Assembly (NCBI GenBank): GCA_944385405.1
Contig: CALWXB010000004.1
Span: forward strand, 1 to 64,000
DNA from: an uncultured Oscillospiraceae bacterium
Lineage (GTDB): Bacteria; Bacillota; Clostridia; Oscillospirales; Oscillospiraceae
Length of the DNA stretch: 64,000 nt
Direction: 5' to 3'
A model generated the notes under the pieces. That model saw nothing but the letters and a program-made list of their open reading frames with translations. It did no database searches and was not told the DNA's origin. The translations under genes and the position numbers were made by a program. This document shows positions 50,780 to 59,888 of this stretch, piece by piece. Position 1 is the first letter of the stretch; every line of letters begins with the position of its first letter.

Positions 50780-51343
50780 TCAGAAGCCCAGCACCAGGCC
50801 CACCACCGCCGCACAGGCGATGTAGACGATGGGATGGAGCTTGAACTTCTTGATGGCAGCAAACGCCACCACAAAGAAAATCACCTTTCTCCAGTCCACA
50901 GCGGCCAGGAAGCTGCCGGTCTCCTGGTAGAGCTCCATGTGGAACATGGCCACCTGCACCACGCTGATGCCGGCGGCAGCGATGAGTCCGGTGACGGCGG
51001 GCCGCAGGCCGTAGAAGGCGGCGTCCACCGTCTTGCTGCCCCGGAACCGCTCCAGAGACTTGGAGACAATCACCACGATGATGATGGAGGGCAGGATCTC
51101 GCCCATGGTGGCCACGATGCCGCCCAGGACCCCCGCCACGTTGTAGCCCACATAGGTGGCCATATTGATGCCAATGGGGCCGGGGGTGGATTCAGAGATG
51201 GCCACCATATCCGTGATCAGGGACTGGGGGAACCAACCGGAGCTTTCGGACAAGCGCTGCAGGAAGGGCAGCGTAGCCATGCCGCCGCCCACGGCAAAGA
51301 GGCCGATCTTCAGAAACTCCCAAAAAAGCTGTAAGTAGATCAT
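50780..51343 (-). CDS. Chromate transporter, half-size subunit (C-terminal type)
   Basis: Membrane protein of 187 residues of the CHR family. FLKIGLFAVGGGMATLPFL at the N-terminus and SESTPGPIGINMATYVGYNVAG are the conserved motifs, with five to six hydrophobic segments. Half-size CHR proteins work as pairs; its partner overlaps it by 4 bp. Real substrate in anaerobes is unknown (chromate/sulfate-like anions in characterised members). Confidence 0.9.
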   Translation of the reverse strand: MIYLQLFWEFLKIGLFAVGGGMATLPFLQRLSESSGWFPQSLITDMVAISESTPGPIGINMATYVGYNVAGVLGGIVATMGEILPSIIIVVIVSKSLERFRGSKTVDAAFYGLRPAVTGLIAAAGISVVQVAMFHMELYQETGSFLAAVDWRKVIFFVVAFAAIKKFKLHPIVYIACAAVVGLVLGF

Positions 51344-51897
51344 GCCGCTTTCCCTTCCTTTCCACGCTTAAAAGACTTGACGCCGATGCCCAGCAGGGCG
51401 CAGGCGATGACCAGCAGGATGGGGGAGATACTGGTGAATACGCTGAGACCCAGCATCACCAGGCACACCACAATGCCGAAGGCGTCCTTCACGCCCTTCT
51501 TCCACATGCCCACCACAGCGTCCAGGATCAACGCGGCCACGCACACGGAGATGCCGGCCAGGGCGTTCTGGACGTAGGGATTGTCCTGGAAGTTGGAGAG
51601 GAAAGCGGCGATGATGGAAATGATGATGATGCAGGGGGACACCATGCCCAGGGCCGCCGCCACCGCACCGGGGATCCGGCGGCGGTTGTAGCCGATGAAC
51701 ACGGAGACGTTGATGGCGATGATGCCGGGCAGGCCCTGGCTCAATGCGTAGTAGTCCATCACCGTTTCCTCGCTCATCCACTTGTGGTTCTGGATGATCT
51801 CCCGGCGAAGGATGGGCAGCATGGCGTAGCCGCCGCCGAAGGTGACGGCGCCCATGCGGAAAAACAGCGTATACAGCACAACGAGGTCATGCAGCAT
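51340..51897 (-). CDS. Chromate transporter, half-size subunit (N-terminal type)
   Basis: 185 residues, CHR family. LFFRMGAVTFGGGYAMLPIL, SQGLPGIIAINVSVFIGYNRRRIPG match the conserved regions. Start MLHDLV at 51897 with AAAGGAG upstream; its stop overlaps the next ATG (ATGA). The two genes follow gamma-glutamyltransferase by about 100 bp, probably in one transcript. Confidence 0.88.
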   Translation of the reverse strand: MLHDLVVLYTLFFRMGAVTFGGGYAMLPILRREIIQNHKWMSEETVMDYYALSQGLPGIIAINVSVFIGYNRRRIPGAVAAALGMVSPCIIIISIIAAFLSNFQDNPYVQNALAGISVCVAALILDAVVGMWKKGVKDAFGIVVCLVMLGLSVFTSISPILLVIACALLGIGVKSFKRGKEGKAA

Positions 51898-52000
51898 AGC
51901 GATGATCACTCCTTTCAGAAAAAGATGCAGGCCAGCGGGCCGCACAGCTTACGCTGTGCGGCCGCCGGCAGTGATGGAATTTTTCAGAATATCCGGACGG

Positions 52001-53626
52001 TTACCAGGCGGCAATGGTGCCGTCGGCACGGGGCTCCGTGCCGCCCACCAGGGTGCCGTCCTCCATGCGCCAGATGATCTGGCCGCGGCCCATGCCCAGA
52101 TTCGTGTTGACGATCTCCACCTGGTGGCCCCGCTCCGCCAGCTCCATGGCGATGTGGGCGGGGACCTCCCGCTCCAGCTGGACCTTCTTCTCGCCCACCC
52201 ACTGGAACCGGGGGGCGTCCAGGGCCTCCTGGGGGTTCATGTGGTAGTCGATGGTGTTCACCATCACCTGGACGTGGCCCTGGGGCTGCATGAAGCCGCC
52301 CATGACGCCGAAGGGGCCCACGGCCTTGCCGTCCTTGCAGAGGAAGCCGGGGATGATGGTGTGATAGGCCTTCTTGCCGCCTTCCAGGTAGTTGTCGCTC
52401 TCGGGGTCCAGGGAGAAGTTTGCGCCCCGGTCCTGAATGGTGATGGCAGTGCCGGGGATGACAATGCCGGAGCCGAAGCGGTTGTAGTTGGACTGGATGA
52501 AGGAGACCATGTTGCCCTCACCGTCGGCGGTGCAGAAGTACACGGTGCCGCCGCAGGAGGGGTCGCCGGCCTCGGGATACACCGCCTGGTCGCTGATGAG
52601 GGCCCGGCGGACGTCGGCGTACCGGTCAGAGAGCATGTCGGAGACCTTGGTGCGCATGTAGCGGGGGTCTGCCACGAACTTCTTGGTGTCCACGAAGGCC
52701 AGCTTCACGGTCTCGATGGTCTTGTGGTAGGTGTCGGCGCAGTCCCGCTCGTCGCTGAGGTCCATGCCCTTGAGCATGTTCAGCGCCATCAGGGCGGTAA
52801 TGCCGTGGCCGTTGGGGGGCATCTCACAGACGGTGTAGCCCTTGTAGTCCACGGAGATGGGCTCCACCCACTGGGCGTGGTAGCTCTGGAAGTCGCCCTC
52901 GTCGAAGAAGCCGCCGGTCTTGCGGGAGAAGGCCACGATCTTTTCCATGATCTCGCCACGGTAGTAGCTCTCACAGTCAGTGGCGGCCAGGGACTCCAGG
53001 GTCTTGGCGTAGTCGGGATTGACGAAGGTGGCGCCCACGTCGTACATCTCGCCGTTTTTCGTGAAGTACTCCATCCAGGGGCCGTAGATGTCCGGCTCCT
53101 TGGCGGCACAGGCGGAAAAGCGCTTGACCTCCGCCTTCCACTGCTTGTAGACGTTGACGGGGATGCAGAAGCCCTCCCGGGCATACTGGATGGCAGGCGC
53201 CATCAGCTCCGCCATGGTCTTGGTGCCGAACTTCTTGCGAAGCTCCGCCCAGGCGCTGGGGGCACCGGGCACCATGGTGGAGAACCAGCCTTCCATTGGG
53301 ATCTTGTCGCAGCCGGCGGCCTTGACGATGTCGGCATTCAGGGCCATGGGCGCCACGCCGGAACCGTCCAGGCCGTAGAGCTTCTGGTCTCTGGCGCTCC
53401 ACACCAGGGCAAAGCAGTCAGACCCCAGGCCGTTGCCGGTAGGCTCCACCAGCGGCAGCGTGGTGGCCATGGCAATGGCGGCGTCCATGGCGTTGCCGCC
53501 GGACTTCAGGATCTCGAGGCCCACCTGGGAAGCGATGGGGCTTGTGGAGCTGGCCATGCCCTTGCGGGCAAAGACCACGTTGCGGTGAGAGGGGTACGCG
53601 TATTTCAGAGCATTGAACTGGGGCAT
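52001..53626 (-). CDS. Gamma-glutamyltransferase family protein (YwrD-like)
   Basis: Ntn-hydrolase of 541 residues that removes or transfers gamma-glutamyl groups. SGGNAMDAAIAMATTLPLVEPTGNGLGSDCFALV is typical of the N-terminal half (its core: GGNAMDAAIA). The autocleavage/nucleophile Thr lies in CGGTVYFCTADGEGNMVSF, and GVMGGFMQPQGHVQV marks the small subunit. No signal peptide, unlike secreted GGTs, so probably cytoplasmic like YwrD. AAAGGAG precedes the ATG. It lies among two transporters and a peptidase gene. Confidence 0.92.
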   Translation of the reverse strand: MPQFNALKYAYPSHRNVVFARKGMASSTSPIASQVGLEILKSGGNAMDAAIAMATTLPLVEPTGNGLGSDCFALVWSARDQKLYGLDGSGVAPMALNADIVKAAGCDKIPMEGWFSTMVPGAPSAWAELRKKFGTKTMAELMAPAIQYAREGFCIPVNVYKQWKAEVKRFSACAAKEPDIYGPWMEYFTKNGEMYDVGATFVNPDYAKTLESLAATDCESYYRGEIMEKIVAFSRKTGGFFDEGDFQSYHAQWVEPISVDYKGYTVCEMPPNGHGITALMALNMLKGMDLSDERDCADTYHKTIETVKLAFVDTKKFVADPRYMRTKVSDMLSDRYADVRRALISDQAVYPEAGDPSCGGTVYFCTADGEGNMVSFIQSNYNRFGSGIVIPGTAITIQDRGANFSLDPESDNYLEGGKKAYHTIIPGFLCKDGKAVGPFGVMGGFMQPQGHVQVMVNTIDYHMNPQEALDAPRFQWVGEKKVQLEREVPAHIAMELAERGHQVEIVNTNLGMGRGQIIWRMEDGTLVGGTEPRADGTIAAW

Positions 53627-53657
53627 CGGTAGATCTCCTTTCCGGATGCTTCAAAAA

Positions 53658-54587
53658 TCAGAGGATCGCCTGTGCCAGGGAAGAAAGCAGGGGGACCGTC
53701 GCCACGGAGAGTACAGTGCTCAGACACACGGTCACCACGCTGAAGGGATAGTCGCAGTTATTCTGTTGGGCAAACACACAGATGTTGGCGCCTACAGGCG
53801 TAGCGGCGGCCAGGAACACCGCCATTACCAGCGCGGTATTGGACACCGGCAGCAGCCAGAAAAGGGCCAGCACCACCGCCGGGATCACTACCAGCCGCAG
53901 CAGCACGCAGCCGTAGGCCCGCCGGTCCAGCAGCTCCCGCCAGGAGCCGAGTCTGGCCAGGTAGGTGCCCATGAGGATCATAGCCACCGGCGTGTTCATG
54001 CCGGCAATGTAGCCCAGGGTGCTGGTGAGGATCTCCGGCACCTCCGCCCGGCTGAAAAACAGCAGCATGCCGATGATGATGGCGATGACCACCGGATTGG
54101 TGGCAATGGTTTTGGCCCGGATGGCGTCCCGCCGGTCCGTCATGATATAGACGCCATAGGTCCACTGGAAGAGGTTCAAAAGCGCCACGGAGGCCGCCAC
54201 GTAGAACACGCCCTCCTCCCCGATGGCCGCCTGGGCCAGGGGGATGCCGATAAAGCCCGCGTTGCAGAAGGCGGCGGCGAAGTTTTCGATGCGGCGCCGC
54301 TTGCCGTAGACGGCGTAGGCGATGACCATGGCCGCGATGAAGCCCAGCAGGGCCAGCCCCGCGGAAAGCGCCAGCTCCAGCAATCGCTCCCGGGAGTAAG
54401 GGACGATGTAGGACTTGATGATGACGCAGGGGATGACCACCCGCAGCAGCAGGGCACCCAGGTCCTTGGTACCCTGCTCCGTCAGGAACTCCTTTCGGCG
54501 CAGCACCCAGCCCACCGCGACCAGCAGCGCCATGATGGCGATCTGCCGCAGTAAGATCGGTAACAGCATATCTTCGGGATCAGGCAC
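53658..54587 (-). CDS. AEC-family transporter (auxin efflux carrier type)
   Basis: Permease of 309 residues with about ten membrane segments in two halves; RVVIPCVIIKSYI in the first half and NTPVAMILMGTYLARLG in the second fit the AEC fold. Members export or take up malate, malonate or amino-acid-like anions. A GTG at 54587 overlaps the upstream stop by 8 bp and is used here; ATG at 54569 is an alternative, neither with a strong ribosome site, implying coupling. Confidence 0.87.
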   Translation of the reverse strand: MPDPEDMLLPILLRQIAIMALLVAVGWVLRRKEFLTEQGTKDLGALLLRVVIPCVIIKSYIVPYSRERLLELALSAGLALLGFIAAMVIAYAVYGKRRRIENFAAAFCNAGFIGIPLAQAAIGEEGVFYVAASVALLNLFQWTYGVYIMTDRRDAIRAKTIATNPVVIAIIIGMLLFFSRAEVPEILTSTLGYIAGMNTPVAMILMGTYLARLGSWRELLDRRAYGCVLLRLVVIPAVVLALFWLLPVSNTALVMAVFLAAATPVGANICVFAQQNNCDYPFSVVTVCLSTVLSVATVPLLSSLAQAIL

Positions 54588-55785
54588 CCATCAGCTTGGC
54601 CAGGAAGCTGGCAATGAACACGGAGAGGATGGTGACGGACGTGAAGCCGGAGATGACGTAGGCCGTCTGGATCTTGGAGGACACCGCGTCCCGCTCCTCG
54701 GGAGTCTGGGCCACGGCGTTGGTGATCTCGGTGGCGATGAGCTCAGTGCCGGGATAGCCGATGAGCTGGCACATGGCGATGCCGATGGAAAGATTCTTGC
54801 TGCCCACGATCTTCCAGGCGGGGGTCAGATAGAACACGATGAAGGTGAAGATCAGCACGGCCACGAAGATGACCACAGCCTTGAAGCCGATGACGGGCAG
54901 CTGGGCCCAGTCCACCTTGGCCAGGGAGGGGATGATGGTGCACAGGGACAGGAAGGAGAAGAAGCCGTTGGCCTTGGCGTAGTCACGCAGCAGGTTGGAG
55001 GGCACCAGGCCGGTGTTGCGGCAGATGATGCCCAGCACCATGCACCAGATGGACATGTTCACCCAGCCCTGGCACAAATCGCCCAGGATGTTGGCCAGCA
55101 GCATCATGCCGGCGGCAACGGCCAGGCAGATGAAGGTGGTGTAGTACTTCTTGTACTTCTCCCAGAAGAAGGCGCGGACGGAGCCGCCGGAAGCACCCTC
55201 CCGCTCGGCATACCAGCTGTAGCTGGGGTCGGCGGCGTGCTTGGCCCGCAGATCGTTCACCAGGTCCTTGGCCACGGCCAGGCCGCAGTTGGAGGCGGGC
55301 AGAGTGCCCACGAACTTCTGCACGGCGTAGACGAAGGTAGCCAGAGCCGCGGCGGTGTCCAGGCCCAGGCCCTCGCAAGCGTTGACCATGGTGGTGGTGG
55401 CCACGATGCCGCCGTTGACCACGGGGGCCGCGGCCATGGCGTATTCCTTGCCGACCAAGGGAATGACCACGGCGCAGCCCACGATGGCGGCGGCCATGCC
55501 CACGGTGGCGCACAGCACGGTGCGCCACTCACGCTTCAGCGTGGGGATATCCACGCTGGTGCCCATGTTGAACAGCAGGAAATACTGGCCCGCGCTGGCC
55601 ACCGCGGAAAAGCCCGAGATCTCCATGATGTTGGCCGGATAGACGCCGGTCATGAACAATACCAGGAATCCCATCATGATCACGAACATGGACGAGATCT
55701 TGGCCTTGGTGATGGCGCCCACCAGGTCGCCCAGGAAGAAAATGAGCAGCACGGCAAATATTGCCTGATAAGTCGTCATTTCCAT
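54580..55785 (-). CDS. Multi-pass membrane transporter, possibly GltS-like
   Basis: 401 residues with about eleven hydrophobic segments in two blocks, joined by a soluble linker (about 185-215, AKHAADPSYSWYAEREGAS). VNGGIVATTTMVNACEGLG and PASNCGLAVAKDL sit where GltS-type sodium:glutamate symporters have re-entrant loops, but I cannot assign the family with certainty. AAGGAGG precedes the ATG. It is 38 bp after the peptidase gene, and co-operon with AEC and GGT genes. Confidence 0.65.
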   Translation of the reverse strand: MEMTTYQAIFAVLLIFFLGDLVGAITKAKISSMFVIMMGFLVLFMTGVYPANIMEISGFSAVASAGQYFLLFNMGTSVDIPTLKREWRTVLCATVGMAAAIVGCAVVIPLVGKEYAMAAAPVVNGGIVATTTMVNACEGLGLDTAAALATFVYAVQKFVGTLPASNCGLAVAKDLVNDLRAKHAADPSYSWYAEREGASGGSVRAFFWEKYKKYYTTFICLAVAAGMMLLANILGDLCQGWVNMSIWCMVLGIICRNTGLVPSNLLRDYAKANGFFSFLSLCTIIPSLAKVDWAQLPVIGFKAVVIFVAVLIFTFIVFYLTPAWKIVGSKNLSIGIAMCQLIGYPGTELIATEITNAVAQTPEERDAVSSKIQTAYVISGFTSVTILSVFIASFLAKLMGA

Positions 55786-55823
55786 TTTGGTTCCTCCTTG
55801 TTTACCTCACACACAGATAAGAT

Positions 55824-56951
55824 TTATTTAGCCCCGCAGCGTGCCGCGTAAGTCTCGATGAGTTTGGCGCACAGCTCGCCGGAGCGGAGGAAGTCCGCCA
55901 GCACCAGCTGTTCGTCCTTGGTATGGTTCTTGGTGTAGCCGGTGGCCACGCCGATGGTGGCCATGCCCTGGGCGTTATAGATGTTGGCATCCATACCGCC
56001 GCCGCCCACTTCTACCCGGTAGTCCAGGCCCAGCTCCGCGCTGGCCGCCTTGGCGCACACCAGCACCTCATCCTCCTCGGGGATCAGGAAAGGCAGGAAA
56101 TTCTGGTGCTTTTCGATGGTGATACCGGCGCCGTAGCGCGCCGCCACCGCATGGCAGTGGTCCTCAAAATAGGTCACATAGTCCGTCAGCTTCTGCAGGT
56201 CCCGGCTGCGGGCCTCACCCCTGAAGGAGGCGAAGTCGCACACCACGTTGCAGGACTTTGAACCGGTGGAGAGGATGGGGAAATTGGAAGTGGTCATGGG
56301 GTCCAGCCGGCCCTTTTTCAGCGTGGAGATCATCTCGCACATGACATGGGCAGCGTCGATGCCCTTTTCCGGCTCATTGCCGGCGTGGGCGGGACGGCCG
56401 GTGATCTCCACCTCCATCTGGAACATGCCCGGCGCGCCGTTGACGAAGCGGCCGATGCTGCCGGGGGAGTCAAAGATGTACCCGATGCGGGAACGGATGG
56501 CAGACATGTCCAGCGCCTTGGCGCCGTACAGGCCCGTCTCCTCGCCCACGGAGAAGATGATCTCCAGCCGGGGCAGGGGCTTTCCGGACCCAATGGCCCG
56601 GCGCAGTCCGTCCAGGATGGCGCATACGCCGGAGATGTCGTCCGCCGCCAGGATGGTGGTGCCGTCGGAGCGCAGGACGCCGTCCTTTTCCACGGGATGG
56701 ATGCCCAGACCGTTGGGGACCCGATCCATGTGGGAGCTGAGCATCAGCGACCCGTCCAGATCGCCCTCCCAGATACCGATGACGTTGCCGCACTCTCCGC
56801 CGAAGGTGTCCCCGGCGTTGTCGGTGAGGACGGTGAGTCCGATCTCCTTCAGTTTGGCGATGAGCTTTTCGGCAATTTGGGTCTCCTTCCCGGAAGCAGA
56901 ATCGGTGCCGATCAATTCCAGAAGCTCCTGGTACATTTGTGGATTATTCAT
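55824..56951 (-). CDS. M20/M42-family metallopeptidase (PepT-like)
   Basis: 375 residues. Metal ligands are in SSHMDRVPNG (His), LAADDISG (Asp), the catalytic GEETGLYGA (Glu-Glu), FDSPGSIG (Asp) and the C-terminal TKNHTKDEQ (His); the dimerisation domain has GRPAHAGNEPEKGIDA. Most like tripeptide aminopeptidase PepT and its PepT-like relatives. AAAGGAGG precedes the ATG. First gene of a minus-strand unit with transporters and GGT, so it may process imported peptides or gamma-glutamyl peptides. Confidence 0.9.
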   Translation of the reverse strand: MNNPQMYQELLELIGTDSASGKETQIAEKLIAKLKEIGLTVLTDNAGDTFGGECGNVIGIWEGDLDGSLMLSSHMDRVPNGLGIHPVEKDGVLRSDGTTILAADDISGVCAILDGLRRAIGSGKPLPRLEIIFSVGEETGLYGAKALDMSAIRSRIGYIFDSPGSIGRFVNGAPGMFQMEVEITGRPAHAGNEPEKGIDAAHVMCEMISTLKKGRLDPMTTSNFPILSTGSKSCNVVCDFASFRGEARSRDLQKLTDYVTYFEDHCHAVAARYGAGITIEKHQNFLPFLIPEEDEVLVCAKAASAELGLDYRVEVGGGGMDANIYNAQGMATIGVATGYTKNHTKDEQLVLADFLRSGELCAKLIETYAARCGAK

Positions 56952-57005
56952 GGCTTGCCTCCTTTATTGGGCAAAAATACAAAAAACATGACATATAAAT
57001 ATCAT

Positions 57006-57034
57006 TTACAACAGGGCCTTAAAAGGAGTAAAAT
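57006..57034 (+). promoter_or_regulatory. Promoter of the 57087 regulator gene
   Basis: TTACAA (57006-57011), 17 bp, TAAAAT (57029-57034). It lies in the 135-bp divergent gap with the peptidase operon. Confidence 0.6.
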
Positions 57035-57086
57035 GGTGTCCGGAAATTATTTTAGGCGTCCTTAATTGAGATTTGGGGGAGTTTGT

Positions 57087-58415
57087 GTGAAAATCGGGAT
57101 CATTGGACCGGAAACCACCGCCAGCGTTATCCGGGATCTGGTGGAACAGGAGCTTCCGGACGTGCAGCTGGTACTGCGCTGTTCGGAATTTTTTGAGGAA
57201 TCCGCCGCGGTGGCGGAACAGTTCCAGGCGGAGCACGAGGTGGATGCCCTGCTCTTCACCGGGCCCACCAACTATGCCTATGCCCGGCGGCGGCTGTCCC
57301 CCACCATTCCCTGGACCTATCTGCCTCACAACCGGGTCTCCATCATGCAGGCCCTTTTTGAAGCCACCACCATCTACCACAGCGATCTGCGCGCCGTCAG
57401 CGTGGACCGCTACGAACCGGAGATGCTCACGGAGGTACTGGAGGGAGCGGGGATCCACGGCACCGTGATCCACAAGGCGCCCTACGATCTGGAGACCTAT
57501 GAATTTGAGCGGCACCTGCTGGACTTCCACCGGGAGCAGTACCGCTCCGGACAGGTATCCGTCTGCCTGACCAGCATGGAGCATATCTGCAGCCCGCTGC
57601 TGGAGGAGGGTGTGCCCTGCGTACGGATCTATCCGGCCAAGGAAGTCATTCAGGAGCAGATCTACCATCTGCAGGTGCGCCACCTCTCCGCCGTGAAGAA
57701 CCAGGGACGGCTGGCCACCATTGCCATCCAGTTCGACTATGTCTTTGACGACGAGCGGGACCTGTTCATCCGGGAATGGGAGAAGATGCGCTACCAGAAC
57801 GAGTTTAAGGAGCGGGTGTACTCCATTGCCCAGCGGCTGGAGGCGGCAGTGTTTGAAAACGGCACAGGGCAGTTCTATCTGGTCACCACCCGGGAGATGG
57901 TGGAAAATGTCTTTTTGAAGGGCAACGAAAATGCCAAGCTTCTCCAGTTCGGTCAGCGCTCCTACAAGTACCAGGTATGGCTGGGCATCGGTGTGGGCAG
58001 CACCATGCTGGAGGCCCGGTCCCGGGCCACCATGGCGCTGAACCGGGCCATTGCGGACCGCCCCGGCACCTCCTATCTGGTGGAAAGCGAGGACAGCCGC
58101 TCCGGGCCGGTGGCCACCTGGAACGGCGATCCCCCGGATCACCGGCTGGAGCGGTTCACCCAGCAGACCCACCTCAGCGTGGCTACGCTCCGCCGCCTGG
58201 CCCAGGCCCTGCCGCCGGAGCTGGAATCCCTCACCGCCCAGCAGCTCTCCAGCCGTCTGGGCATCACCCTGCGCAGCACCAATCGCATCCTCTCCCGCCT
58301 GGAGGAGGCGGGCTGCGTCACCACGGTGGGCAAGCGCACCGCCGGCAAGGGCCGCCCGGCCCGGGAGATCCGGATCTCCCTTCCCGAGGAGCTGTACCGG
58401 TCGGACTCCGTCTGA
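57087..58415 (+). CDS. Probable transcriptional regulator (Rossmann-like sensor, GGDEF-like, winged helix)
   Basis: 442 residues. Residues 1-190 form a Rossmann-like region (KIGIIGPETTASVIRDL, DALLFTGPTNYAY) resembling a PrpR-type sensor. Residues about 215-330 (FDYVFDDERDLF, WLGIGVGSTMLEARSRATMALNRAI) look like the GGDEF-like domain of CdaR/PucR regulators. The C-terminus is a winged helix (TAQQLSSRLGITLRSTNRILSRLEEAG). Start is GTG at 57087 with GGGGGAG upstream. Divergent from the peptidase-GGT operon and upstream of the TRAP cluster, either of which it may control. Confidence 0.75.
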   Translation: MKIGIIGPETTASVIRDLVEQELPDVQLVLRCSEFFEESAAVAEQFQAEHEVDALLFTGPTNYAYARRRLSPTIPWTYLPHNRVSIMQALFEATTIYHSDLRAVSVDRYEPEMLTEVLEGAGIHGTVIHKAPYDLETYEFERHLLDFHREQYRSGQVSVCLTSMEHICSPLLEEGVPCVRIYPAKEVIQEQIYHLQVRHLSAVKNQGRLATIAIQFDYVFDDERDLFIREWEKMRYQNEFKERVYSIAQRLEAAVFENGTGQFYLVTTREMVENVFLKGNENAKLLQFGQRSYKYQVWLGIGVGSTMLEARSRATMALNRAIADRPGTSYLVESEDSRSGPVATWNGDPPDHRLERFTQQTHLSVATLRRLAQALPPELESLTAQQLSSRLGITLRSTNRILSRLEEAGCVTTVGKRTAGKGRPAREIRISLPEELYRSDSV

Positions 58416-58432
58416 CCGCTCCGTATACCGCA

Positions 58433-58463
58433 GCCGCCCGGCCCCTGACAGGGGCCGGGCGGC
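58433..58463 (+). repeat. Stem-loop after the regulator gene
   Basis: 13-bp stem (58433-58445 with 58451-58463, loop TGACA), without a T-run; a weak or factor-dependent transcript end. Confidence 0.55.
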
Positions 58464-58584
58464 CGTCTGCTTTCGGGGACTGCCGTCAGGCATACCGGTA
58501 TGTATTTTTGATAATAGCGTTTCCGCTTTTTCAGCCGTATATTGAACTTATCAACCAGGATCAGGAGGCAGGCAAATCCTGGAG

Positions 58585-59289
58585 ATGGGCTATCTGTTCG
58601 AAGACTCCGAAGAGCTCTACGACTTCATGGACAACACCGACTTTGGCCAGGGCATCATGGACAGTGTTTCTCAAACGCTGAAGATTGGCGTCGTGCCCGG
58701 CGGCGTGCTGCAGGGACGCGAGGCCATTCTGGTCAAGGACGTAGTCACCACTCCCGCTGATATGGCCGGCAAGAAGATCCGCACCCATGGCGGACTGAAC
58801 TGCAACAACCTGGTTGCCGCCCTGGGCGCCTCTCCCCTGGCCATGTCCTTCGGCGAAGTCTACACCGGCCTGCAGCAGGGCACGGTGGACGGCGCCTACT
58901 CCAATGTGCAGAACTTCTGGTATCAGAAGTTCTACGAGGTGGCTGACAGCGTTGTCTGCCTGGACCTCAAGACCAACCTCACGGCCATCCTGTACAACCA
59001 GGAATTTGCAGACAGCCTGCCGGATGACCTGCGGGAGATCTGGGACAGCACGCTGCTGGAGTTCAATGACTATCTGCGCACCCTGGTGGCGGAAAGCGAC
59101 GATTTCTGCATCGAACAGCTCACCGCCAACTGTGAATCCGTTATCGTGCCCGAGGGCGATTCTCTGGATGAGTGGGCCGACCTGTGCAAGAGCGCCTGGG
59201 CCGACGCCATCGCAGTCATGGGGTATGACCGCTTTGCGGAAGCCATGTCCCAGGCAGGAAAGGAGATCCCCGCCCAGTACCTGCAGTAA
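58585..59289 (+). pseudogene. TRAP transporter substrate-binding protein DctP, 5'-truncated
   Basis: 234 residues, versus about 330 in the family. It begins at a segment that normally lies near residue 110 (EMGYLFEDSEELYDFMD) and then runs in order: LKIGVVPGG, PADMAGKKIRTHGG, SPLAMSFGEVYTGLQQGTVDGAYSN, NQEFADSLPDDLREIWD. The signal peptide and first lobe are absent, and only 169 bp separates it from the preceding gene, so they are not merely frameshifted. The in-frame codons just upstream (ILE before MGYL) still fit the family. Without export it cannot serve the permease; a second binding protein elsewhere, or loss of function, is implied. Confidence 0.85.
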
Positions 59290-59320
59290 ACCGTCTACGG
59301 CACTCCGCACCAAAGAACAT

Positions 59321-59367
59321 AACGGGTTCTTTCGCAGGAGGTGTCTCCTGCGGGAGGACCCGTTATT
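59321..59367 (+). repeat. Intergenic stem-loop between dctP and dctQ
   Basis: An outer AACGGGT/ACCCGTT pair and an inner CGCAGGAG/CTCCTGCG pair (59333-59340 with 59345-59352) form a long hairpin. Such elements commonly lower permease expression relative to the binding protein. Confidence 0.65.
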
Positions 59368-59384
59368 CAGAAAGAGAGGTTGCT

Positions 59385-59888
59385 TTGAAACAGTTTAGAA
59401 AAGGGCTGCTGCTCATTGATAAATGGGTATCCATCGTCTGCATCATTGCAGATCTGGTGATCCTCTTTGTAAATGTAGTGGGACGGTACGTCTTTCTGCA
59501 CTCCATCCCATGGGCGGAGGAGATCGGCCGCTACCTGATGATCATCATGATCTACCTGGGCATCAGTTACAGTGCGCATCACGACTCCCACATCCGCATC
59601 GACTCCGTGGAAAAGCTCTATCCTCCCAAAGCCCTGCCGTATATCCGTATCCTCAGCAACGTGATATGGGTGTTTTACTGCGGCATTATTACCTATTATG
59701 GTCTTCAGTACACCGCTTACATCTTTGAGACCCACGCCCGCATGGTGGCGGTGAACCTGCCCCTGTGGCCCATCTATGCCACCATCCCGCTGGGCCACTT
59801 CCTGATGGGGATCCGCGTGCTGTTCCTCATCAGTGATCAAGTCGCCGCGCTGCGCGGCAAATCCGCGGAGGGAGGTGCCCAGGCATGA
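59385..59888 (+). CDS. dctQ: TRAP transporter small permease (DctQ)
   Basis: 167 residues with four membrane segments. Family marks include NVVGRYVFLHSIPWAEEIGRYLMI in the first half and MLVAVNLPLWPIYATIPLG-like VAVNLPLWPIYATIPLGHFL in the second. Start is TTG with AGAGAGG upstream. Stop overlaps the dctM ATG by 4 bp. Confidence 0.92.
   Translation: MKQFRKGLLLIDKWVSIVCIIADLVILFVNVVGRYVFLHSIPWAEEIGRYLMIIMIYLGISYSAHHDSHIRIDSVEKLYPPKALPYIRILSNVIWVFYCGIITYYGLQYTAYIFETHARMVAVNLPLWPIYATIPLGHFLMGIRVLFLISDQVAALRGKSAEGGAQA

Noticed and set aside
58585-59289. Calling the TRAP binding protein a normal short DctP
   Set aside because: Its first residues match a mid-protein segment of the family and there is no signal peptide or room upstream for the missing part.
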